Shown: positions 56,604 to 64,000 of the stretch, piece after piece
Numbering within the stretch: the first letter of the stretch is position 1
Layout: each line of letters begins with the position of its first letter
From: Deltaproteobacteria bacterium RIFCSPHIGHO2_01_FULL_43_49
Lineage (GTDB): Bacteria; UBA10199; SPLOWO2-01-44-7
Length of the DNA: 64,000 nt
Direction: 5' to 3'
NCBI GenBank assembly: GCA_001798075.1
Contig: MGRG01000008.1
Span: 186,001-250,000, forward strand
Made by a program: the position numbers and the translations under genes
The notes under the pieces: model-generated
The model's database searches: none
What the model saw: only the letters and a program-made list of their open reading frames with translations
Told to the model about the DNA's origin: nothing

Positions 56604-57161
56604 ATGGCATTTCAATCAAAAACTCAACTGTTGGAATTTGGGGCGGCCGCGCCAGACTTTAACTTACCAGGTGTGGATGGCAAAACTTATCGACTCTGGG
56701 ATTACAAAAACAAGGCCAAGGCGGTGGTCATTATTTTTGCCTGTAATCATTGTCCTTATGTCCTGGCCTATGAAGATAGAATGATTCAGATTTCGAAAGA
56801 TTATGTGGAGAAGGGAGTTCAGTTTTTTGTCATCAACGCCAACGAAACCAAAAATTATCCGGAAGATTCGTTTGAAAAAATGAAGGAGCGAACCAAAATC
56901 AAAAAATTTCCTTATCCTTATCTGCGCGATGAAGATCAAAAAGTAGCGGAAAGTTTTGGGGCTGGTTGTACGCCGGAGGTCTTTTTGCTCGATAGTGCTT
57001 TAAAACTCCAATACCATGGGCGGATTGATGACAATTGGCAGGAGCCTGCCCAGGCCAAACAGCATTATTTACGGGAGGCTCTCAATGCCGTCCTCGAAAA
57101 GAAGCCTGTTTCCCGCCCCGAAACCCATCCTATAGGGTGTTCTATTAAATGGAGTTCCTAA
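56604..57161 (+). CDS. Thioredoxin-fold AhpC/TSA-type redox protein
   Basis: APDFNLPGVDGKTYRLWDYKNKAKAVVIIFACNHCPYV. Confidence 0.88.
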   Translation: MAFQSKTQLLEFGAAAPDFNLPGVDGKTYRLWDYKNKAKAVVIIFACNHCPYVLAYEDRMIQISKDYVEKGVQFFVINANETKNYPEDSFEKMKERTKIKKFPYPYLRDEDQKVAESFGAGCTPEVFLLDSALKLQYHGRIDDNWQEPAQAKQHYLREALNAVLEKKPVSRPETHPIGCSIKWSS

Positions 57162-57167
57162 ACAGAG

Positions 57168-57257
57168 ATTTTTGGATGACAGGGCCTGCTCGGCTTGCTG
57201 CACGCCCTCCCGACAGATCGGGCTGACAGCTTCGCCGACCACCCGTCATCCAAAAAT
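57168..57257. repeat. Nested palindromic element A2
   Basis: Outer ATTTTTGGATGACaGG / CGTCATCCAAAAAT; core CTGCACGCCCTCCCGACAGATCGGGCTGACAGC...CGCCGACCACCCGTCA shared with A1. Confidence 0.9.
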
Positions 57258-57335
57258 CACGTGGTATTAGGGTTAAAATTTTGTAAGCAACTTTTTTAGA
57301 GGCTTGCCGAAGGTATAGATAGTAAGGAGGTTTTT

Positions 57336-57932
57336 ATGAAAAAGGTGTTTATTCTTTTATTTTTGGGTTTGGCTTTGCAACCTATCGCACAGGCGAGGAT
57401 GTCTGGAGATACCTTCAATTCTGGAGAGAAGGTTACGGCGGGGAAATTATTTTTGAATCAAGTTGATATGGTAAGCCTTTACTTATCAACCGAGCGTGTT
57501 GTTTATGTTCCAAGGTTAACCTCTGATACGCACTTGAGTGTTGAGCTAACAATTCTTGGAATGGGTTCGAATGCTAGTGAAGCCCTCAAAAATTTTGTCA
57601 TGCGTCACATCAATACTTTTAACAAAACACTTCGTGAAAGACTTGAGTATTACACACCGACTTTGGCTAACGAATTTGATCCTACTCAAGATGTCCAGTT
57701 TAGCATCCATGTTGGAACTGATAAAAGGAAAGTAGCGACTTGGTCGGGTGGGCAATGGGCTTGGGTTGAAAGGGTGCAAAAACAGCGTGTGGCAGAAGCA
57801 AGCCCGGTTACTCAAGCAACATCACCGCAACCTTTTACGGAAATTCAGCCTAAGGAAGTTCAGAAAGAAAAGAAGACTTGTGAAAAATCGTGTCCTGCCA
57901 TGATAGGAGAGGAAGAAACACAGGCCGATTAA
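57336..57932 (+). CDS. Exported hypothetical protein
   Basis: 198 aa with signal peptide. Confidence 0.6.
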   Translation: MKKVFILLFLGLALQPIAQARMSGDTFNSGEKVTAGKLFLNQVDMVSLYLSTERVVYVPRLTSDTHLSVELTILGMGSNASEALKNFVMRHINTFNKTLRERLEYYTPTLANEFDPTQDVQFSIHVGTDKRKVATWSGGQWAWVERVQKQRVAEASPVTQATSPQPFTEIQPKEVQKEKKTCEKSCPAMIGEEETQAD

Positions 57933-57974
57933 TTCAAACAACCGTGGTTTTTAGAGGTACCCGTATGCAACTCC

Positions 57975-58277
57975 CTAATTCCACTGGCATTTTTTCTCCA
58001 CACAGCCACATTTCACTCTGAAAGAGTCGGCTCGATAGCAAGCGCGATACTCGCAGATAGTGATCACCGGCTTTTCCTTTTTTCCCTGGCAAACTTCGCC
58101 GGAACACCCGCCTGTTTGGCAATCTGTGTCGGTTTTGCAAGCTTCCCCGGTAGATCGACCACAAAATTCTTTAGGAAGACCCAAAGTATCGGCCTTCAGG
58201 CTTTCAGTAGACCCTAAGACGAGAAAACTGGTCAGTAGAAAAAACAAAATATTTTTTTTCATGCTTTTATTAAACAC
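57975..58277 (-). CDS. Small exported cysteine-rich protein
   Basis: 100 aa; signal peptide; Cys-rich (CGRSTGEACKTDTDCQTGGCSGEVCQGKK...CEYRACYRADSFRVKCGCVEKKC). Confidence 0.65.
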   Translation of the reverse strand: MFNKSMKKNILFFLLTSFLVLGSTESLKADTLGLPKEFCGRSTGEACKTDTDCQTGGCSGEVCQGKKEKPVITICEYRACYRADSFRVKCGCVEKKCQWN

Positions 58278-58280
58278 CTT

Positions 58281-58301
58281 AAAGTTGACGGTGTCAACTT
58301 T
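58281..58301. promoter_or_regulatory. Palindromic operator-like site AAAGTTGACggtGTCAACTTT
   Basis: 9+9 perfect inverted repeat; half-sites match 59837-59849. Confidence 0.65.
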
Positions 58302-58701
58302 GTGATGCCCAACCTTGTTTTTGTAGGAGATCGAAAACTCTTTTTGCGATCTCTTCGCGAATGAATCGCACCGCCTCTAGCGATTTTCCTTTCGGATCGG
58401 GTATTGACCAATCGTCTCGGAGTATTCCCACAACTACAGGGCATGCTTCACCACAGCCCATTGTAATTAACATCTGAGCTTTTTGCGCTAGTTCATCCGT
58501 CAACTTTTGAGGTTTGAGCTGAGAAAGATCGATACCAACTTCGCGCATCACATCAATGACTTCAGGATGGATCTCCTTGGCTGGTTCTGTTCCCGCTGAA
58601 ATCGCAGTTGCTTTTTTGGGGTCCACAAAAGCGTTAAACAAGGCCGCCGCCATTTGGGAACGTCCCGCATTATGAACACATGCGAAGAGGACCGTTTTCA
58701 T
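58294..58701 (-). CDS. arsC: Arsenate reductase, low-MW-phosphatase type
   Basis: MKTVLFACVHNAGRSQMAAALFN; TMGCGEACPVV. Confidence 0.92.
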   Translation of the reverse strand: MKTVLFACVHNAGRSQMAAALFNAFVDPKKATAISAGTEPAKEIHPEVIDVMREVGIDLSQLKPQKLTDELAQKAQMLITMGCGEACPVVVGILRDDWSIPDPKGKSLEAVRFIREEIAKRVFDLLQKQGWASQS

Positions 58702-59768
58702 GGCAACTTTTCTTCTCGAACACATGCTGCCGCCTGAGGAACAAACCAGTGTCGCGTGCGATTGCAAAACGAACAGACGGAGAGCATCACCGGTACCTCG
58801 ACAAGCACCCCCACAACTGTCGCCAAGGCGGCACCGGATTCTGGTCCAAACAAAGCAATAGCGGTGGCCACTGCCAATTCAAAAAAATTGCTCGCCCCAA
58901 TGAGAGCGCCGGGGGCAGCCACGGAATAGGGAACCTCGAAAAAATGCATGAGTCCATAGGTGAGTGAAGCGTTGAAATAGACTTGGAGAAGGATGGGGAC
59001 TGCGATCAATAATACATGCCAAAATTTCCCTGTGACGTTGTCGGCCTGGAAAGCGAAAATACAGATCAATGTGGCGAGCAGTGCCAATATGCTGACCGGT
59101 GAAAAACGGGGTAACAATTCTTTTTCGAACCAATTTTTCCCGTGTTTCCGAATAAACCATGTCCGGAGGGCAATACCAAAAGACAGCGGGATTACGATGA
59201 AAGCAATCACCGAATAGAGCAGGACTTGAAACGGAACCTCCAGTGATGAAGCACCGCTAACCAGAAACCGGACAATGGGGGCGAACAAGAAGAGCATCAA
59301 GAGATCATTTACGGACACCTGAACCAGCGTATAGGCGGGATCCCCCTTTGTGAGATGACTCCAAACGAACACCATCGCCGTGCAGGGCGCTGCCGCGAGT
59401 ATGATGGTTCCGGCAATGTATTGGGCGGCTTCGGAAGGAGTGATCCAGGCTGCAAAGAGATGGCGAAAAAAGAACCAGGCAATCAAAGCCATCGAAAAGG
59501 GTTTGACCAGCCAGTTGACAAAGAGTGTGATGAAAAGACCCCTGGGTTTTTTGCCGATGTCACGGATGGAGGCAAAATCGACCTTCATCATCATGGGGAT
59601 GATCATGAGCCAAATCAACATCGCAATCGGGACATTGATCTGACTTCCTGTCCCGAATTCCCAATGTCTCAGAAGAGCGATTGTGCTCGGAAACAGCTTT
59701 CCGAGAAAGACTCCCACGATCATGCACAAAGCCACCCAAAACGATAAATACCGTTCAAAACGATTCAT
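58698..59768 (-). CDS. ACR3-family arsenite efflux transporter
   Basis: PMMMKVDF; GTIILAAAPCTAMVFVWSHLTKGDPAYTLVQVSVNDLLML. Confidence 0.95.
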   Translation of the reverse strand: MNRFERYLSFWVALCMIVGVFLGKLFPSTIALLRHWEFGTGSQINVPIAMLIWLMIIPMMMKVDFASIRDIGKKPRGLFITLFVNWLVKPFSMALIAWFFFRHLFAAWITPSEAAQYIAGTIILAAAPCTAMVFVWSHLTKGDPAYTLVQVSVNDLLMLFLFAPIVRFLVSGASSLEVPFQVLLYSVIAFIVIPLSFGIALRTWFIRKHGKNWFEKELLPRFSPVSILALLATLICIFAFQADNVTGKFWHVLLIAVPILLQVYFNASLTYGLMHFFEVPYSVAAPGALIGASNFFELAVATAIALFGPESGAALATVVGVLVEVPVMLSVCSFCNRTRHWFVPQAAACVREEKLP

Positions 59769-59836
59769 TCAATTTTTCCTCCTGAACTTCAAATCTAACA
59801 GAATTTTTCTCATCGTCTTTCTTAAATATCAGAGGG

Positions 59837-59849
59837 TTGACTCCGTCAA
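59837..59849. promoter_or_regulatory. Operator-like site TTGACtccGTCAA upstream of the ars operon
   Basis: Same half-sites and spacing as 58285-58297; overlaps a candidate -35 on the minus strand. Confidence 0.6.
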
Positions 59850-59881
59850 TCATGTATCTTATTGGTGGTTAAACGATTAAA

Positions 59882-59921
59882 GCGCCCGTAGCTCAACGGA
59901 TAGAGCATCTGGCTTCGGACC
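59882..59921 (+). pseudogene. 5' part of a second tRNA-Arg copy
   Basis: gcgcccgtagctcaacggatagagcatctggcttcggacc, one mismatch to the intact tRNA at 60111, then diverges. Confidence 0.8.
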
Positions 59922-60110
59922 GCAGTCGGGGAACCCAAAACCGTGTAGTAACACTGTTTTGGGTCGACTGATGTTGATTAACTAAGACTCAAAGGTTTCT
60001 TTCTTGGTAAGAAATTACAAATGCGCTAGGAAGGGTTGGGAGTTGCGGAACTCACGTTCCGCCACGTGTAAGGGGGCTGTATGACTGCCCATCCTACTTG
60101 TGATGAAAGC

Positions 60111-60183
60111 GCGCCCGTGGCTCAACGGATAGAGCATCTGGCTTCGGACCAGAGGGTTGGGAGTTCGAATCTCTCCGGGCGCG
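60111..60183 (+). tRNA. tRNA-Arg (anticodon TCG)
   Basis: GCGCCCG/CGGGCGC acceptor, GCTC/GAGC D-arm, TCTGG CTTCGGA CCAGA anticodon arm, GGGAG TTCGAAT CTCTC T-arm. Confidence 0.95.
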
Positions 60184-60237
60184 CTTTCATCAGCTCTCGG
60201 GATGGGCGCCGTCATACAGCACTATTGAATTTTGCAC

Positions 60238-60258
60238 GTTCGAATCTCTCCGGGCGCG
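60238..60258 (+). pseudogene. 3' part (T-loop to acceptor) of a second tRNA-Arg copy
   Basis: gttcgaatctctccgggcgcg, identical to the 3' end of the intact tRNA. Confidence 0.8.
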
Positions 60259-60274
60259 CCATCGAGGCTTCAAC

Positions 60275-61657
60275 TTACTTTCCTAGATATTTGATGAAGT
60301 CGATTTTGGTAATCAGACCTAAGAATTTTTTGCCTTCCTTAACAATGGCGATCTCGTCTGCCTCAAAAACTTTGAACATCGCATCGATTGGGTCGTCGGC
60401 TTGCAGGGTGTGTAGGTCTGTCTTCATGATGAGACTGATCGAATCTTTGGCGCTCACTTCTCCCTTGGCGAGAGGCCCCAAAATATCACTATCCGCAACC
60501 AGTCCCATAATTTGATTTTTATCCATCACAGGCAACTGAGAAACCCCTTCTTTCGCCATTTTTTCGATGACTTTTCCCACAGTGTCTTTCAGTGTTGCCG
60601 TCACGACCTGACCTCGATCATGGCGTTTGGCTACCAAATCTTCCACAACACCATACGGTGTGGTGATCCCTTCCCAAAAACCTTGCTCTTGCATCCATTG
60701 GTCATTAAAAAGTTTGGAGAGATAGCGGCTTCCCGAATCGGGCAGAATCACAACAATGTTTTGTGGCGTTTTTAAGCTTTGGGCATAACGAATAGCTCCC
60801 ACAACGGCTGCTCCACCAGAACTCCCGACAAAAATCCCTTCTTTTGTCAAAAGTTGTCTCGCCATCTGATACGATTCTTTATCGTAGGCCTTCACCATGT
60901 GGGTCAATTGCTTCAAATCGGTGGTGGATGGAAAAAAGTCTTCGCCGATCCCCTCAATTTTATAGATATGCGGTTTGATTTTCTTTTTGTAATAAAAATA
61001 ATCGTAGAAAACAGACCCTTCCGGATCGACACCGACAATTTTAATATCTTTCTTTTTTTCTCTTAAATATCTTGCAATACCGGTCATGGTGCCGCCGGTA
61101 CCAATGCCTAAAACAACGGCATCGACAGTTCCTTTTGTTTGTTTCCAAATTTCCGGGCCGGTGGTTTTGTAATGGGCTGTTGGGTTGTCGGGGTTGTGAT
61201 ATTGGTTGGCATAAAACGAGTTGGGGGTGACTTCTGCAAGGCGTTTAGCAACCGAGTAGTAACTTCTGGGGTCTTCGGGTTCAACATTGGTTGGGGTCAC
61301 TACCACTTTGGCCCCAAAGGCCCTTAGATTTAGAATTTTTTCTTTGCTCATTTTGTCGGGGATGACAAAAATGAGTTTATAGCCTTTGATGGCCCCTGCG
61401 ATGGCCAATGCCATACCGGTGTTGCCGCTGGTTGCCTCTACGATTGTCCCGCCCGGTTTGAGTTGGCCCCGTTTTTCTGCTTGTTCGATCAGAAAAGAGC
61501 CAATGCGGTCTTTGACCGATCCGCCCGGGTTCATAAATTCCAGTTTAGCAGCAATGATAGAGGGACATTTGCCGACGACTTTGTTAAGTTTGACCAAAGG
61601 AGTTGGCCCGACACACTCCAAAATATTTGCGACAACTCCATGAAATGGTTTTGGCAT
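60275..61657 (-). CDS. Cysteine synthase / cystathionine beta-synthase with C-terminal CBS domains
   Basis: GPTPLVKLN; NPGGSVKDRIG; EATSGNTGMALA; GTGGTMTG; two CBS motifs. Confidence 0.93.
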   Translation of the reverse strand: MPKPFHGVVANILECVGPTPLVKLNKVVGKCPSIIAAKLEFMNPGGSVKDRIGSFLIEQAEKRGQLKPGGTIVEATSGNTGMALAIAGAIKGYKLIFVIPDKMSKEKILNLRAFGAKVVVTPTNVEPEDPRSYYSVAKRLAEVTPNSFYANQYHNPDNPTAHYKTTGPEIWKQTKGTVDAVVLGIGTGGTMTGIARYLREKKKDIKIVGVDPEGSVFYDYFYYKKKIKPHIYKIEGIGEDFFPSTTDLKQLTHMVKAYDKESYQMARQLLTKEGIFVGSSGGAAVVGAIRYAQSLKTPQNIVVILPDSGSRYLSKLFNDQWMQEQGFWEGITTPYGVVEDLVAKRHDRGQVVTATLKDTVGKVIEKMAKEGVSQLPVMDKNQIMGLVADSDILGPLAKGEVSAKDSISLIMKTDLHTLQADDPIDAMFKVFEADEIAIVKEGKKFLGLITKIDFIKYLGK

Positions 61658-61731
61658 GCACGCGCTTTCTAATGAAACTCTTACTAAGTGTCAATGGCGT
61701 AGGGCAGGAGGGGGATGTTCAATGTATGTTT

Positions 61732-61891
61732 GCAATCGCTTCCACTCGCTAGGTTCAGAAAGACGCCCCTCTTTTTGGGGGGATTCCCCAAAAAGGGGGC
61801 TCGCCTCTCAGCCGCCAAATTGATTGAAGCCCCCACAAAGTGTCGGCGGCCTCCGAGACGCTTTCTTCACCTAGTTCGTTCGCGCGATTGC
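61732..61891. repeat. Cloverleaf-like nested palindrome B2
   Basis: GCAATCGC/GCGATTGC outer stem; AGACGCCCCTC[hp1]GGGGCTCGCCTCTC[hp2]CTCCGAGACGCTTTC. Confidence 0.88.
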
Positions 61892-61952
61892 TTTTACACA
61901 CTTTCAAATCATTGCTTCTTGGCACTTTCTATGTATATAAGAAAAAATCCTT

Positions 61953-63125
61953 ATGAAGTCTGTTAATGAACAAATTGAGGTTTTATCTCGTGGTGCTGCA
62001 GAGCTTATTTCACCACAGGAGCTAACAGCTAAGCTCAAAAAGGGAAAGCCTTTACGGGTGAAGGCTGGTTTTGACCCCACCATTGCTGACCTTCACCTGG
62101 GCCATACGGTCGTCATGCAAAAGTTAAAACAGTTCCAGGATTTGGGCCATCAAGTCATTTTTTTGATTGGCGATTATACGGCTCTTGTGGGGGATCCATC
62201 GGGCCAGATTAAAACAAGACCCACTTTGACAAAGAAGGAAGTCGAACAAAACGCCAAAACTTATCTTTCTCAAGCCTTCAAAATTTTGGACAAGAAAAAA
62301 ATAGAAGTTAGGCGAAATAGTGAATGGCTGGGTAAGATGAAACAAGATGACACGGTTGCGTTGGCTGCCAAATACAATGTGGCTAGGATGTTAGAGAGAG
62401 ATGATTTTAAAAAAAGGCATGGAGAAGGTAGCCAAATTACGATCCTCGAGTTTTTATATCCTCTTATGCAAGGCTATGATTCCGTTGTTCTCAAAGCCGA
62501 TGTCGAATTGGGTGGGAACGATCAGAAATTCAACCTCGCCGTGGCGAGGGATATCCAGAGGGCCTACGGTCAAGAACCCGAGGTCATTTTAACATTGCCA
62601 TTGCTGGTTGGGACAGATGGGCAAAAGAAGATGAGTAAGAGTTATGGAAATTATATCGGCATCACCGAATCTCCAAAAGAAATTTTTGGAAAAATTTTAT
62701 CTCTCACTGATGAATTAATGTGGCATTATTACGAGCTCTTAACTCAAGAAAATTTGGGAGAGCTTAAAAAAATCCATCCCAAAGAAGCCAAAGTGAAGTT
62801 AGCAAAAGAGTTGGTCACGCGGTTTTATTCAGAAAAAGAAGCGGCAAAGGCGGCTGAAGAATTTGAAAAAGTTTTCGCCAAGAAGGAAAAGCCAAGTGAC
62901 ATTGAAGAAAAGATTTTAAAGAAAAAAGGGGAGATCCCCCTCGTGGAAATCTTGGTGGAATCGGGTTTGACAACCTCCAAGTCAGAGGCTAGGAGGCTTA
63001 TCCAGCAAGGGGGCGTTAAACTGGATGAAACACGCGTTGAAGATCTTGATAAAAAAATAGAGGCAACTGGAGTTCGGCTTTTGCAGGTCGGCAAAAGAAA
63101 GTTTTTGAAGGTGAAATTTAACTAA
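61953..63125 (+). CDS. tyrS: Tyrosine--tRNA ligase
   Basis: KAGFDPTIADLHLGHTVVMQKLKQFQDLGHQVIFLIGDYTA; KMSKSYGN; C-terminal S4 domain. Confidence 0.95.
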   Translation: MKSVNEQIEVLSRGAAELISPQELTAKLKKGKPLRVKAGFDPTIADLHLGHTVVMQKLKQFQDLGHQVIFLIGDYTALVGDPSGQIKTRPTLTKKEVEQNAKTYLSQAFKILDKKKIEVRRNSEWLGKMKQDDTVALAAKYNVARMLERDDFKKRHGEGSQITILEFLYPLMQGYDSVVLKADVELGGNDQKFNLAVARDIQRAYGQEPEVILTLPLLVGTDGQKKMSKSYGNYIGITESPKEIFGKILSLTDELMWHYYELLTQENLGELKKIHPKEAKVKLAKELVTRFYSEKEAAKAAEEFEKVFAKKEKPSDIEEKILKKKGEIPLVEILVESGLTTSKSEARRLIQQGGVKLDETRVEDLDKKIEATGVRLLQVGKRKFLKVKFN

Positions 63126-63126
63126 C

Positions 63127-64000
63127 ATGCCAAAAAAGTCTTGGAACATTGCGATTGTGGGAGTGACAGGAGCCGTTGGGTGCGAATTGCTCAAAATATT
63201 GGAAGAAAGAAAATTTCCTGTTGGGTCTTTGAAATTGTTTGCCTCAGAAGATTCGTTGGGAAAAACGCTCACCTATGACGGCCACGACTTTCCTGTCGAC
63301 TCCTTGAAAAAAGGCTGTTTCAAAGGTTCTGAGATCGCTTTTTTCAGCGCTGGTTCGACAATTAGTAAAGAATTTGTTCCTCAGGCAGCAGAGGCCGGGG
63401 CTGTTGTGATTGATAACACCGCTCAATTCAGAATGGATAAGGATGTCCCCCTTGTCGTACCGGAAGTCAATGCGCACGCAATTGCCGACTATAAAAAACG
63501 CCGAATCATAGCAAACCCAAATTGTTCTACCATCCAACTCGTTGTTGTTTTGAAAGCCTTGATGAAAAAGGCGCCGATCAAACGGGTGGTTGTTTCGACT
63601 TATCAATCGGTTTCCGGAGCGGGTATCGAAGCGATGGAAGAATTATCCAAACAAACAGTAGCCCTTTTTTCCAATACGAAGATGGAGCAAAAAGTTTTTC
63701 CACATCGCATCGCTTTTAACTGCATTCCACACATCGATGTTTTTTTGGAAGATGGTTATAGCAAAGAAGAATCAAAGATGATGAAAGAAACCTCCAAAAT
63801 TTTGGAAAAGGAAGTCCCCATGACGGCAACCACGGTGAGAGTTCCTGTTTTTTATTCCCATAGTGAGTCGGTCAACGTGGAGTTTACAAGTAAGATCACT
63901 CGTGAAGAGGCGTTTGCCCTGCTTCGCAATGCCGAAGGAGTAGAATTGGTTGATAATCTTTCTGAAAATCTCTATCCTTTGGCAACCGATGCGGCGGGTG
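63127..64000 (+). CDS. asd: Aspartate-semialdehyde dehydrogenase, 5' part (runs off window)
   Basis: MPKKSWNIAIVGVTGAVGCELLKILEERKFPVG...; ANPNCSTIQLVVVLKAL; STYQSVSGAG. Confidence 0.95.
   Translation, partial: MPKKSWNIAIVGVTGAVGCELLKILEERKFPVGSLKLFASEDSLGKTLTYDGHDFPVDSLKKGCFKGSEIAFFSAGSTISKEFVPQAAEAGAVVIDNTAQFRMDKDVPLVVPEVNAHAIADYKKRRIIANPNCSTIQLVVVLKALMKKAPIKRVVVSTYQSVSGAGIEAMEELSKQTVALFSNTKMEQKVFPHRIAFNCIPHIDVFLEDGYSKEESKMMKETSKILEKEVPMTATTVRVPVFYSHSESVNVEFTSKITREEAFALLRNAEGVELVDNLSENLYPLATDAAG

Noticed and set aside
59922-60031. Group I intron in the interrupted tRNA-Arg
   Set aside because: The insert is only ~110 nt and shows a simple nested hairpin rather than group I core elements; it is better described as an insertion, though not excluded without a covariance search.
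60081-60515. 144-aa + ORF (APVAQRIEHLASDQRVGSSNLSGRAF...)
   Set aside because: Typical spurious translation of a tRNA-Arg gene, extending antisense into the CBS-domain gene.

Overview
64-kb window of a bacterial chromosome. Gene content looks Deltaproteobacteria-like (inference only): type II/IV pilus ATPase, 2-oxoacid:ferredoxin oxidoreductase, Mla transporter, prkA-yeaH-spoVR, sigma54/FHA regulator, PEGA-domain Ser/Thr kinase. Most genes are housekeeping: gltX, a divergent ilvC homologue, panD, yceD, rpmF, acpP, proC, yggS, nfeD-slipin, ilvE, pfkA, a CBS-domain cysteine synthase homologue, tyrS, asd, and an ACR3/ArsC operon. Accessory material includes five two-gene toxin-antitoxin modules plus an orphan antitoxin, several orphan proteins (two with HExxH motifs), and one intact tRNA-Arg. 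I saw no transposase, CRISPR array, rRNA or prophage. The most unusual feature is a dense set of long, nested, multi-arm palindromes in the intergenic regions. At least three families have 2-8 copies each. Their cores and loops are conserved while the stems differ between copies with compensatory changes, and short and long versions look like hairpins placed inside other hairpins. The tRNA-Arg locus follows the same pattern: an intact tRNA gene lies in a long palindrome between the separated 5' and 3' parts of a second tRNA-Arg copy. I suggest (inference) that these are structure-targeted, non-autonomous elements mobilised in trans. Other leads: a possible SD-switch leader before prkA, a KARI homologue lacking the usual APK lysine, heptanucleotide repeats inside gltX, matched operators around the ars operon, and a palindromic promoter that predicts a near-leaderless antitoxin mRNA.
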